NCBI GenBank assembly: GCA_002449695.1
Contig: DJXI01000085.1
Coordinates: 82,617 to 146,616, forward strand
Direction: 5' to 3'
DNA length: 64,000 nt
Source of the DNA: Verrucomicrobia bacterium UBA7008
Lineage (GTDB): Bacteria > Verrucomicrobiota > Kiritimatiellia > RFP12 > UBA1067
Notes under the pieces: model-generated
Databases searched by the model: none
Told to the model about the DNA's origin: nothing
What the model saw: the letters and a program-made list of their open reading frames with translations, nothing else
Position numbers and translations under genes: made by a program
In this document: positions 25,146 through 33,778 of the stretch, one piece after another
Position numbering within the stretch: position 1 is the stretch's first letter
Layout: the number at the start of each line of letters is the position of its first letter

Positions 25146-26500
25146 GGCCGCAGCGCCTTGTCGATCACGTCGATGCGGCGGATCTCGGCGCGCGGGAAGA
25201 GGCGCGAGACGCCCGGCGACGTCTCGATCATCACCGCCGCCGCCGTGTTCTCCACGAGCACGCCCCGGTAGATGCCGGTCGGCGTCTCGATCTCGATGTT
25301 GGGGATGAAGAGGCGCTTGAGCGCGACGGTGACGCGCGATGCGCTCTTCGCCGCGACGGCGGGATGGCGCACGACCTCGGCGTAGCCGTCCTTGCGCACG
25401 ACGAGCGTGTGCTCGCCCTCGGGCAGGTTGGGCACGATCAGCACGTCGCTCTTCTCGGCGGCGGGATCCGCCGACCGGGTGGTGCCGACGGTGTGGCCGT
25501 CCAGGATCAGCGTCGCGCCCGGCGGCGTCGTGCGCACCTCCAGCGACCCCATGACGTTCGTCAGGCGGAATTCCTCGCTCGCGGTCGCGCCGTTCGCCAG
25601 CTTCACGTCGCGCAGGACCGTCGCGTAGCCCTCGAGCTCGCAGCGGACCTTGTACGTGCCGGGCCGGAGATTGACGAGCGTCACCGGCCCCTTGCCCTCG
25701 GCCGCATCGTTGACGTAGAAGCGCGCGCCCTCGGGAACGGACGTCAGCCGCAGCGTGCCCGGCAGCCCCGCGAGCGCGAGCGCGAGCTCCTGCTGATCGC
25801 CGGCGTTCAGCGTCAGCTCGCGCACTTCCGTCCGGTAGCCCGCCTTGCTGACCGAGAACGTGGCGCGCCCCTTCGGCACGTCGCGCACGACGCACGGCGT
25901 GCGGCCCTTCACGATCCCGTTCACCGTCACCTCCGCGCCCGCCGGCTCGCTCGTCACGCGCACGACGCCCGAATCCAGGAGCAGCGTCTCGTGGCGGACG
26001 AGCGGCGTGCGGCCCGCGAACCGGATCTCGACCGGACGCGGCTGGTAGCCGGGCTTCTGCAGGAGCAGCCGGTGGACGTCCTTCGCCGCGAGATCGGTGA
26101 TGAGCCGCGGCGTCTCGCCGAGCGCGAGCCCGCCGTCCATCGTGATCACGGCCCCCGCCGGCTCGCTCGTGACGAGCAGCAGCCCGAAGACCGGCCGCAG
26201 CTCGGCGTGGCACGTCGCGAACGAACCGTCCGCGAGCGACAGGAACTCGTCCGACGGCTCGTAGTCCTTCAGGTCGAAGCGGATGTGCCGCGCGCCGGGC
26301 TCGAGATCGTACAGCGTCAGCGGCGTGATGCCGCGCGGCTGGCCGTCGACCACGACCGTCGCGCCCTCCGGCAGCGACGTGAAGCTGACGCGGGCGGGCC
26401 GCTCCGCACGCTCCGCCGCCGTCGCCGTCAGCGCCGCCGCGCACAGCGCGACCACCGCCGCGAACGACCGAAACCGTCCGTTTCCACCGATCTTCTTCAT
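25142..26500 (-). CDS. Exported protein with five PEGA repeats
   Basis: A 452-residue protein with a signal peptide (AAVVALCAAALTATA). Five PEGA-type repeats begin at SLPEGATVVVDGQPRG (~40), SEPAGAVITMDGG (~112), SEPAGAEVTVNG (~188), SVPEGARFYVND (~257) and TTPPGATLILDG (~330). Each is a ~65-residue beta-sandwich found in surface-layer and envelope proteins. The C-terminal ~70 residues (IPNIEIETPTGIYRG) are distinct. The start ATG at 26500 shares its A with the FHA gene stop (TGATG). It is sandwiched between FHA and tlyA genes; periplasmic or surface structural role inferred. Confidence 0.85.
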   Translation of the reverse strand: MKKIGGNGRFRSFAAVVALCAAALTATAAERAERPARVSFTSLPEGATVVVDGQPRGITPLTLYDLEPGARHIRFDLKDYEPSDEFLSLADGSFATCHAELRPVFGLLLVTSEPAGAVITMDGGLALGETPRLITDLAAKDVHRLLLQKPGYQPRPVEIRFAGRTPLVRHETLLLDSGVVRVTSEPAGAEVTVNGIVKGRTPCVVRDVPKGRATFSVSKAGYRTEVRELTLNAGDQQELALALAGLPGTLRLTSVPEGARFYVNDAAEGKGPVTLVNLRPGTYKVRCELEGYATVLRDVKLANGATASEEFRLTNVMGSLEVRTTPPGATLILDGHTVGTTRSADPAAEKSDVLIVPNLPEGEHTLVVRKDGYAEVVRHPAVAAKSASRVTVALKRLFIPNIEIETPTGIYRGVLVENTAAAVMIETSPGVSRLFPRAEIRRIDVIDKALRP

Positions 26501-27888
26501 CAACGGCCTCCCTTCTTCGCCGCGCGCATGCGCTTCTCCACGTCCAGCAGTTTCGCGTTCGCCTCCGCGTGCCGCGCGTCGTTCACGTCGGGCACCAGAT
26601 CGCAGAGGATGCGCAGCTCCTCCTTCGCCTTCTCCCACTCGCGCAGCTTGAGCGAGCGGTCCGCGTCGGCGCGCTGGCGGCGGTAGCGCGCGTCCAGCTC
26701 CTTCTCGGCCTCGGCCAGCCGTCCCTTGAGCGCGGCGTAGCCGGCCGGCTTCGGGTTCACGGTCTCCAGATAGAAGAGCGCCTCCCTGTACGCCTGGCAC
26801 GCCTCGTACAGGTTGCCGAACTCGACGTCGCGCTCCTCCCACTTCGCGTCGCCGATCCGCTCGTCCTCCGCGCTCATCGCCAGCAGCTGCTCGCGCGAAT
26901 ACTGGAGCGCCCACACGCCGAGCTCGTTGCGCGTGAACGTCTCGAGCTCCTCGCAGACGGTGTCGAACGGTTCGGGCGCGAACGCGTTCTCGACGAGGAT
27001 TTCGCGCACGCGCGTGCCGTCGATGAAGCGGATGCGCCGGCTCTTCAGCGCGTTCTCCTCCGCGGCGCCGCCCCCCGCATACGCGTCGTCGAGCGCGCGG
27101 AACTCCGCGTTCTCGAGGATCGCCGCGATGCGCGCGCGCGCCGTGTCGGAGAGTTTCGCCGACTTGTCGATGTGGCGGCTCTCGCCCGGCACGTCGTCGT
27201 ACACGACGCGCAGCACGCCCGTCTCGTCGACGGTCATCACGTAGCGGAAGATATGCTGCGCGTCGGCCTCGACCTTCTCGTACAGAAGCGAGGTCAGGCG
27301 CGCCGGCTGCGCCGCCGGGGCCGTCGGCCGCGCCGGACGGCGCGCGGCGCCGCCCAGCGGCAGGTTGAGGATGACGCCGATGGCCGCGAGAAAGACGGCG
27401 ACGGCCGCGATCCAGAGGATGTTGAGGAACGGCGGCCGCTTCTTCGCGTCCTCGGCCGCCGGCTGTGCGGCCGCGCCGTCCGCCGGCGCGCCGCCGAGGC
27501 CGAGATCGACCGATCCCGCCGCCGGGGCCGCCGACGCGGGGGCCGGTTCGGGTGTCGGTTCGGGTGCGGGCGCGTCGGCCGCGCCTTCCGGCACGACCTT
27601 GATCGTCGTCGTGCCGACGTCGATCACGTCGCCCGCCTTGAGCGGGCAGGCGTCCGCGCCGATGTTCTCGCCGTTGACGAGCGTGCCGTTGGCGCTCGCG
27701 AGATCAAGGACCGCCAGCGCGCCCGAGGCGTTCGACTCGAACATCGCGTGGTTGCGCGAAAGCTCCTCGTCGGGGATCGCGATGTCGCACGCGGTCGCGC
27801 GCCCGAGGCGCAGACCGCCCTTCGGCACCGTGAACCGGCGGCCCGCGAGCGCGCCGTTGACGATCAGCAGTTCCAGACGTTCAGACAT
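26500..27888 (-). CDS. FHA-domain membrane protein
   Basis: A 462-residue protein with an N-terminal forkhead-associated domain (~1-95: GLRLGRATACDIAIPDEELSRNHA in pieces, then ANGTLVNG), which reads phosphothreonine. A Pro/Ala-rich linker (~105-150), one membrane helix (NILWIAAVAVFLAAIGVIL, ~158-176) and a C-terminal region with helical, TPR-like repeats (~330-460) follow. The topology puts FHA in the cytoplasm and the helical part outside. It may link Ser/Thr phosphorylation to envelope assembly with its PEGA and TadC-like neighbours; no kinase gene is seen in this window. Confidence 0.85.
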   Translation of the reverse strand: MSERLELLIVNGALAGRRFTVPKGGLRLGRATACDIAIPDEELSRNHAMFESNASGALAVLDLASANGTLVNGENIGADACPLKAGDVIDVGTTTIKVVPEGAADAPAPEPTPEPAPASAAPAAGSVDLGLGGAPADGAAAQPAAEDAKKRPPFLNILWIAAVAVFLAAIGVILNLPLGGAARRPARPTAPAAQPARLTSLLYEKVEADAQHIFRYVMTVDETGVLRVVYDDVPGESRHIDKSAKLSDTARARIAAILENAEFRALDDAYAGGGAAEENALKSRRIRFIDGTRVREILVENAFAPEPFDTVCEELETFTRNELGVWALQYSREQLLAMSAEDERIGDAKWEERDVEFGNLYEACQAYREALFYLETVNPKPAGYAALKGRLAEAEKELDARYRRQRADADRSLKLREWEKAKEELRILCDLVPDVNDARHAEANAKLLDVEKRMRAAKKGGR

Positions 27889-27907
27889 ATCGCTCCTTTG
27901 ATTGAAT

Positions 27908-28822
27908 TTACAGCAGTCCCTTCAGCGCCTGCGACAGCACAGGCCCGAGCAGAATGATGAACACGGCCGGGAAGATGCAGAGCATCAGCGGCCCGAGCAT
28001 CTTCGTCGGCGCCTCCGCCGCCAGCTTCTCGGCGCGGTCGAACCGCCGCGCGCGCAGCTGCTCGGACTGGATGCGCAGGATCGCGCCGATCGACACGCCC
28101 AGCTCGTCCGCCTGGATGAGCGCGAACGCGACCGACCGCAGGTCCGGCTGGCGGCAGCGGTCCGCCATGTTGCGCAGCGCCTCGCGGCGCGAGGAGCCGA
28201 CCTGGATCTCCTTCGTCATGCGCAGCAGCTCCTCGTTCAGCGGATCGAGCTTGCGCGACGCGCAGTTGCGCTGCAGCGCGCTGATGAAGTCCATGCCCGC
28301 CTCGACCGACAGCGTCAGGATGTCCAGCACGAACGGCAGCGCCTTCATGATCGCCATGTGGCGCTTCTTCAGCGTGGCGGACAGCCACATCACGGGCTGG
28401 AGGCAGAAGAGCGCGAAGCCGAGCACGCACAGCGGCAGGCGCAGCTCCTCCACGAGCGAGCCCGGCAGCAACGCGCCGGCGAGGACGATCCCCAGGCTCC
28501 AGAACGAACCGAGCACGACAGGCGTCAGCAGCTTCAGCGCCACGAACTCGCGCCCCGACAGAAGCCCCTCGAACCCGGCGGCGACGAGCATCCCCTCCGC
28601 CTTCGCGATCTGCGGCGCGAACGCCGGACGCGCGAGCAGGCCGTCGAGGTTGCCGACGAACGGCAGCAGCAGCTTGAAGACGAGCGGGAGCGCGCGTTCC
28701 TGGCGGCGGCCGTCCGCGAGCGTGACATAGGTGACGTCGCCCGCGACGTTCGCCAGATACCACCCGAACCCCGCCGCCGCGACGGCCCACGCCGCCATCA
28801 ATGCGATCTCGATCGCGCTCAT
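27908..28822 (-). CDS. TadC-like type II secretion system F-domain protein
   Basis: A 304-residue inner-membrane protein with the T2SS-F domain (~150-280: ALPFVLDILTLSVEAGMDF, IQVGSSRREALRNMADR, ALIQADELGVSIGAIL) and helices near the N-terminus and C-terminus (FPAVFIILLGPVL). This matches TadC, a platform protein of Flp/Tad pili. No TadA ATPase or TadB is adjacent, so it may serve a Tad system elsewhere. It starts two bases after the metG stop and precedes the FHA gene by 19 bases. Confidence 0.88.
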   Translation of the reverse strand: MSAIEIALMAAWAVAAAGFGWYLANVAGDVTYVTLADGRRQERALPLVFKLLLPFVGNLDGLLARPAFAPQIAKAEGMLVAAGFEGLLSGREFVALKLLTPVVLGSFWSLGIVLAGALLPGSLVEELRLPLCVLGFALFCLQPVMWLSATLKKRHMAIMKALPFVLDILTLSVEAGMDFISALQRNCASRKLDPLNEELLRMTKEIQVGSSRREALRNMADRCRQPDLRSVAFALIQADELGVSIGAILRIQSEQLRARRFDRAEKLAAEAPTKMLGPLMLCIFPAVFIILLGPVLSQALKGLL

Positions 28823-28824
28823 CG

Positions 28825-30957
28825 TCAGCTCACCACCGTTCCGCCGCCCGCGGCGGCGTCGGGCGAGAGCAGGCCGCCGCACGTCCCCGGCTCGCCCGCG
28901 AAGAGGATCATGCCTTCCGACACGCCGACCGACATCTTGCGCGGCGCGAGGTTGGCGACGAAGACGACCTCCCGGCCGACGAGCTTCTCCGGCTCGGGAT
29001 AGGCCGCGCGGATGCCCGAGAAGATCGTGCGCGTGCCGAGCGAACCCGCATCGAGCACGAACTTGAGGAGCTTCGACGACTTCGGCACGATTTCGCAGCT
29101 CTGCACCACGCCGATGCGCAGATCCAGCTTCTCGAAATCGGGGAAGGCGATGGTGGGCTTCAAAGGCGCCGCCTCCTTGGGCGGAACGGACGGGGGCTCT
29201 GGCGCCCCCGCACCCCTGCCTGTGGAGATGGCCGAACCAGATTTGATGGCCGAACTGCGTTCGGCCTCTCCTCTGTTCTTGCTCGCCCGCGATTCATGCG
29301 CGACTTCGCCCGTCTCGGCGGGCCTGACGGTCGCGGCCGCGACCATCGCCTCGACCTGCGCGGCGTCGATGCGGCTGGCGAGATATTCGTACGGCCCGAG
29401 CGCGCAGTTCTCGCGCACCGTGCCGAGCGTCGCCCACGTCCATTCCGTCTCGCCGAAGAGCTTCATCGCCTTGTCGGCGTAGACGGGCAGGATGGGCTTC
29501 AGGTAGATCGCGATCAGCCGGAAGGCGTTCAGCGCGGCCGTGAGCGTCGTGCGCGTCTCCTCTTCATCCGTCTTGACCGTCTTCCACGGTTCGCGGCGGT
29601 CGAAATACTCGTTCGCCGCGTCCGCGAGGCGGCTCACCTCGACGACGACCTGGTTGAAGCGGCGCTCCTCGTAGAACTTCGCGATCGTCTCCGCCGCGTC
29701 GCGGCACTTCGCGACGAGCGCGGCGCCCTCCGCGTCCAGCGTGCCGAGCCGGCCGCCCAGGCGCTTGTGGAGCATCTGGCCGCCGCGCGAGGCGATGTTG
29801 GTGATCTTGCCGACGAGGTCGGAGTTGACGCGCTGGACGAAGTCGGCGAGGTTGAGGTCCATGTCGTCCGTCGTGCCGCCCAGCTTCGCGGCGTAGTAGT
29901 AGCGGAGCGCCTCCGGCGGCAGATGGTCGAGGTACGTGCGCGCGTTGACGAACGTCCCCTTCGACTTCGACATCTTCTCGCCGTTCACCGTCAGGAAGCC
30001 GTGCACGAAGATCTTGTCGGGCTGCTGAAAGCCCGCCGTGTGGAGCATCCCCGGCCAGAAGAGGCAGTGGAAGCGGATGATGTCCTTGCCGATGAAGTGG
30101 TAGCGCTCGGCCGCGGGATCCTGCCACCAGTCCTCGAACGTCTGGCCGTTCTTCCCGCACCAGTTCTTGAGCGAGGCGAGGTAGCCGATGGGCGCGTCGA
30201 CCCAGACGTAGAAGAACTTGCCCGGATGGCCCGGGATCTCGAAGCCGAAGTACGGCGCGTCGCGCGAGATGCACCAGCCGCGCAGGGGCTCGGCGAACCA
30301 TTCGAGGAGCTTGTTCGACACGTCGCTCGTCGTGTGCTCGGTGATCCACTTCGCGAGGTAGTCGTGCTGCGGCTCCAGCTCGAAGTAGAGGTGCTCGGAG
30401 TCGCGGACGACCGGCGTGCCGCCGCACGTCGTGCACGTCGGCGCGCCCAGCTCCTCGGCGCCGTACGTGGCGCCGCAGCGGTCGCAGCTGTCGCCGTACT
30501 GGTTCGCGGCCCCGCACTTCGGGCAGGTGCCCTTGACGTAGCGGTCGGGCAGGAACATGCGGCAACGCTCGCAGTAGAGCTGCGGCGACGTCTTCTTCGT
30601 GATGCCGCCCGACTTCTCCATCGCGGCGTAGATCTGCTCGGAGAACGCCTTGTTCTCGGGCGAGTTCGTCGTGTAGTAGTTGTCGAACGCGATCTGGAAG
30701 TCGGTGAAGTCCTTCAGATGGATCGCGTGCGTGCGCGCGATGAGCTCCTCGGGCGCGACGCCCTCCTTGCGCGCGCGGATCATGACCGGCGTGCCGTGCG
30801 TGTCGTCCGCGCAGACGTACACGCAGTCGTGGCCGCGCAGTTTCTGGAACCGCACCCAGAAATCGGTCTGGATGTACTCGACCAGGTGCCCGAGATGAAT
30901 GTCGCCGTTCGCGTACGGCAACGCGCTTGTCACGATGATTTTTCTCTTCGCTTCCAT
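28825..30957 (-). CDS. metG: Methionine-tRNA ligase with C-terminal tRNA-binding domain
   Basis: A 710-residue class I synthetase. Visible: SALPYANGDIHLGH with the HIGH box (~10-23), a zinc knuckle with CERCRMF, CPKCG and CDRCG (~128-162), the KMSKSKGTFVN loop (~327), the anticodon-binding domain, and a C-terminal EMAP-like tRNA-binding domain (~600-710, FEKLDLRIGVVQSCEIV). The linker at ~540-600 is low in complexity and its DNA holds two palindromes, reported separately. ATG at 30957 gives the family N-terminus and has GGGAG five bases upstream; earlier in-frame starts would lie upstream of its own promoter. It is the first gene of a five-gene operon. Confidence 0.95.
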   Translation of the reverse strand: MEAKRKIIVTSALPYANGDIHLGHLVEYIQTDFWVRFQKLRGHDCVYVCADDTHGTPVMIRARKEGVAPEELIARTHAIHLKDFTDFQIAFDNYYTTNSPENKAFSEQIYAAMEKSGGITKKTSPQLYCERCRMFLPDRYVKGTCPKCGAANQYGDSCDRCGATYGAEELGAPTCTTCGGTPVVRDSEHLYFELEPQHDYLAKWITEHTTSDVSNKLLEWFAEPLRGWCISRDAPYFGFEIPGHPGKFFYVWVDAPIGYLASLKNWCGKNGQTFEDWWQDPAAERYHFIGKDIIRFHCLFWPGMLHTAGFQQPDKIFVHGFLTVNGEKMSKSKGTFVNARTYLDHLPPEALRYYYAAKLGGTTDDMDLNLADFVQRVNSDLVGKITNIASRGGQMLHKRLGGRLGTLDAEGAALVAKCRDAAETIAKFYEERRFNQVVVEVSRLADAANEYFDRREPWKTVKTDEEETRTTLTAALNAFRLIAIYLKPILPVYADKAMKLFGETEWTWATLGTVRENCALGPYEYLASRIDAAQVEAMVAAATVRPAETGEVAHESRASKNRGEAERSSAIKSGSAISTGRGAGAPEPPSVPPKEAAPLKPTIAFPDFEKLDLRIGVVQSCEIVPKSSKLLKFVLDAGSLGTRTIFSGIRAAYPEPEKLVGREVVFVANLAPRKMSVGVSEGMILFAGEPGTCGGLLSPDAAAGGGTVVS
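29191..29266. repeat. Pair of palindromes inside the metG linker
   Basis: CGGGGGC-TCTGGC-GCCCCCG at 29191-29210 (7-bp stem), then a perfect 8-bp stem GGCCGAAC-TGC-GTTCGGCC at 29248-29266. The left arm of the second is also present as a direct repeat GATGGCCGAAC (29227-29237 and 29245-29255). All lie in frame in the linker between the anticodon and tRNA-binding domains. Confidence 0.6.
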
Positions 30958-30978
30958 GTCACTCCCAATTTTCCCTAT

Positions 30979-30987
30979 AGTATACCA
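30979..30987 (-). promoter_or_regulatory. Extended -10 promoter of metG operon
   Basis: Minus strand TGGTATACT, with TATACT at 30984-30979. The -35 is not clear. A leader of about 14 bases with GGGAG precedes metG. It is divergent from the ftsK-unit promoter about 45 bases away. Confidence 0.55.
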
Positions 30988-31026
30988 AAAAAACGCGGCG
31001 ACGCGGTGCAAAACTGCCGTGCGATT

Positions 31027-31035
31027 TGATATACT
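31027..31035 (+). promoter_or_regulatory. Extended -10 promoter of the ftsK unit
   Basis: TGATATACT, with TATACT at 31030-31035 and a weak -35 GTGCAA 18 bases upstream. An ATG directly after the -10 (31036) is too close to be used; the next ATGs at 31054, 31057 and 31063 are likelier starts. Confidence 0.55.
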
Positions 31036-31053
31036 ATGCGTCAACGAGAAACA

Positions 31054-31242
31054 ATGATGGACATGAACAGGATAGGAACGCGCGTCAAGCGGCTGCTGCA
31101 GCTCGTCACCCACAACTGGGCGCTCAAGCTGCTGGCGCTGGCGCTCGCGCTCCTGATTTACTGGACACTTAAATCCGACAGCGGCCGCTTCAACGGCCGG
31201 ATGCCCGATGTAGATGAACGACACCTCTTCCAATCCGAATGA
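31054..31242 (+). CDS. Small single-pass membrane protein before ftsK
   Basis: A 62-residue protein with a basic amphipathic start (TRVKRLLQLVTHNW) and one membrane helix (ALKLLALALALLIYWTL, ~24-40), then a short polar tail. The NWxLKLLALALA pattern is the N-terminal anchor seen in YbbR/CdaR-type proteins, but no YbbR domain follows. The reading frame overlaps ftsK by 29 bases. The exact start is uncertain among three nearby ATG codons. It may be a stand-alone small envelope protein or a relic of a longer YbbR gene. Confidence 0.6.
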   Translation: MMDMNRIGTRVKRLLQLVTHNWALKLLALALALLIYWTLKSDSGRFNGRMPDVDERHLFQSE

Positions 31243-33778
31243 GGGCGCCGAACGCCCCGCCGAGCGGCACGTCTTCGGCTGGCTCCTCTTTCCGCTCGCG
31301 CTGTTCCCCTTCGTCGCGCTGATGACCTACGACTGGCGCGCCGTCGCCGCGCTGATGATCCCGCCGCAGCCGAGCACCAACTGGATCGGCCCGCTGGGCG
31401 ACGGCTTCGCCTACTGGGGCTACCTGATTTTCGGCCTCGCGATCTGGATCGTCCCCGTCATGTGCCTCATCGGCGGGCTCTGCCTCGTCGCGGGGCGGCG
31501 GATGCGGCCGGGGCGGCGCGGCGCGTGGTTCACGCTCTTCCTCGTCTGCACGGCGTGCCTCATGCAGGTGGCGCAGGGCCACGCGCCCGGCATCCAGGCG
31601 TTTCTCGCGCGGATCAATCTCGCCAACGCCGGCGGCGCGTTCGGCTACCTGATCATGGAGCGCTTCCTCTCGCGCTTCCTGTCGGATTTCGGCGCGTCGG
31701 TGATCGTCGTCATCGCCCTGCTCATCTCGCTCGTCGCCGCGATCGGCGTGCACAACCTCCTGGCGTTCTTCGTGGCGGTCTACCGCTGGGTGACGATCGG
31801 CAAGTACCTCGACCGCGTGCGCGCGGCGCGCGAAGCGGAAGCGGGCCGCGCGGCGAACGGCGCGGCCGACGCGGAGCAGGACATGTATCTCGCGGCGCTT
31901 GCGGCGAAGGACGAGGCCAAGCGCCAGCGCGAGGCGGACAAGGCGCGCGCCCGCGCCGAGAAGGACGCCGCGCGGGAAGCGGCGCGCGCCGCGCGCGAGG
32001 CCGAGCGCGAAGCGGCCCGGGCCGCGCGTGAGGCGGCACGCGCCGAGAAGGAAGCCGCCCGGAACGACGCCGTGCGCACGCCCGCACCCGCGCGCACGGC
32101 GGCGACGGCAACGGACGGCGCAGAGGCGGACGCGGAGAAGCCCGCCGACAAGGGGCCGTACATCCTGCCGTCGGTCGGGCTCCTGTCGCCCTTGAAGAAG
32201 TCGCAGGCCGACCATTCCGACGTCGGCGCCACGAGCCAGAAGCTGATCGACACGCTCAAGCTGTTCGACGTCAACGCGGAGCTCGCCTACACCGTGCAGG
32301 GCCCCGTCGTCACCAAGTACGCGCTCACGCCGGAGCCCGGCACGCGCCCCGAGAAGTTCACCTCGCTGCAGGCGACGATCATGATGGCGCTGAAGGCGAA
32401 GTCGCTGCGCATCGAGGCGCCGATCCCGGGCGAGGACAAGATCGGCATCGAGGTGCCGAACCTCAAGCCCGCGGGCATCTCCTTCCGCGAAATCTTCGAA
32501 TCGGACGCGTGGCGCAACGCCAAGGCGGAGCTGCCGCTCCTCTTCGGCAAGCGCGCCGACGGGCGCGAGCTCGTGGCGGACCTCGCGACGATGCCGCACA
32601 TGCTCGTCGCCGGCGCGACGGGCCAGGGCAAGTCGGTCTGCCTCAACTCGCTCATCTGCGGCCTTCTGATGACGCGCACGCCCGAGCAGCTCAAGCTCAT
32701 CATGGTCGACCCGAAGTGCGTCGAGTTCACGCCCTACTCCAAGATCCCGCACCTGCTCGTGCCCGTCATCACCGACAACCGCAAGGTCGTCTTCTCGCTC
32801 CACTGGGCGGTGGCGGAGATGGAGAAGCGCCTCAAGCTCTTCGCGCGCGCCCGCGTGCGCAACATCTACGACTTCAACCACCGCAAGACCGTCACGCAGA
32901 CCGACATGTTCGGCAACGACGAGCCGGTGAACGCCGACATGCCCAAGACCGTCCCCTACATCGTCATCATCATCGACGAGGCGGCGGACCTGATCGGCCA
33001 GTGCGGCAAGGAGGTGAACCCCGACATCCAGCGCATCACGCAGAAGGCGCGCGCGGCGGGCATCCACCTCATCCTCGCGACGCAGCGCCCCGACGCCAAG
33101 ATCATCACGGGCACCATCAAGGCGAACATCCCCGGGCGCGTCGCGTTCAAGACGTCCCAGGCGATCGACTCGCGCACGATCCTCGACGAGGCGGGCGCGG
33201 AGAACCTGATCGGGCGCGGCGACATGCTCTTCCGCGGCAAGGACGGGCTCCTGATCCGCGCGCAGGGCGCGTGGATCTCCGACGAGGAGATCGCCAACAT
33301 CACCAGCTTCATCGAGGAGCACGCGAACACGCAGTTCGACGAGAAGTTCGCGACGAAGCTCGGGCGCGTCAAGGAGGCGGCGATCGAGGATCCCTTCGCG
33401 TCGAACGAGGACGATCCCGACAACCAGCCGCAGGCGGACGCGCAGCCGAAGGAGGTCCAGCGCGCGATGGTCAAGGCGGCGGCGGACGCGGACGACTTCA
33501 AGAAGGCGGTGGAGTGCGTCATCAACACGAAGCGCGCCTCGACCTCGCACTTCCAGCGGCAGATGGGCTGGGGCTACAACCACGCGGCGAAGATCCTCGA
33601 CATGCTGACCGAGCGCGGCATCGTCAGCGCGCCGCAGGGCATGGGCCCGCGCCAGATCATCATGGACCAGGACCAGCTCGTCGCCATCCTCAACGGCGGC
33701 GACGGCGCGGCCGCGAACGACGAACCGGTTGAAACCCCCACACCGACCCCAGAAAACGACGAGGAGGCAGCTGAATGA
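31214..33778 (+). CDS. ftsK: DNA translocase FtsK/SpoIIIE
   Basis: An 854-residue septal DNA pump for chromosome segregation. Four membrane helices occupy residues ~20-195, then a long Ala/Arg/Glu-rich charged linker (~200-290). The motor has Walker A VAGATGQGKSVCLN (~465), Walker B YIVIIIDEAADLIG (~584) and ILATQRPDAKIITGTIKANI. The C-terminal gamma winged helix (ASTSHFQRQMGWGYNHAAKI, ~763-822) would read KOPS-type polar sites. Length and order are normal. The stop overlaps the RodZ-like start by 4 bases, linking division with cell-shape functions. Confidence 0.95.
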   Translation: MNDTSSNPNEGAERPAERHVFGWLLFPLALFPFVALMTYDWRAVAALMIPPQPSTNWIGPLGDGFAYWGYLIFGLAIWIVPVMCLIGGLCLVAGRRMRPGRRGAWFTLFLVCTACLMQVAQGHAPGIQAFLARINLANAGGAFGYLIMERFLSRFLSDFGASVIVVIALLISLVAAIGVHNLLAFFVAVYRWVTIGKYLDRVRAAREAEAGRAANGAADAEQDMYLAALAAKDEAKRQREADKARARAEKDAAREAARAAREAEREAARAAREAARAEKEAARNDAVRTPAPARTAATATDGAEADAEKPADKGPYILPSVGLLSPLKKSQADHSDVGATSQKLIDTLKLFDVNAELAYTVQGPVVTKYALTPEPGTRPEKFTSLQATIMMALKAKSLRIEAPIPGEDKIGIEVPNLKPAGISFREIFESDAWRNAKAELPLLFGKRADGRELVADLATMPHMLVAGATGQGKSVCLNSLICGLLMTRTPEQLKLIMVDPKCVEFTPYSKIPHLLVPVITDNRKVVFSLHWAVAEMEKRLKLFARARVRNIYDFNHRKTVTQTDMFGNDEPVNADMPKTVPYIVIIIDEAADLIGQCGKEVNPDIQRITQKARAAGIHLILATQRPDAKIITGTIKANIPGRVAFKTSQAIDSRTILDEAGAENLIGRGDMLFRGKDGLLIRAQGAWISDEEIANITSFIEEHANTQFDEKFATKLGRVKEAAIEDPFASNEDDPDNQPQADAQPKEVQRAMVKAAADADDFKKAVECVINTKRASTSHFQRQMGWGYNHAAKILDMLTERGIVSAPQGMGPRQIIMDQDQLVAILNGGDGAAANDEPVETPTPTPENDEEAAE

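Noticed and set aside
30958..31233. Longer N-terminus for metG
   Set aside because: It would start beyond the metG promoter and overlap the ftsK unit; the family N-terminus begins at 30957.
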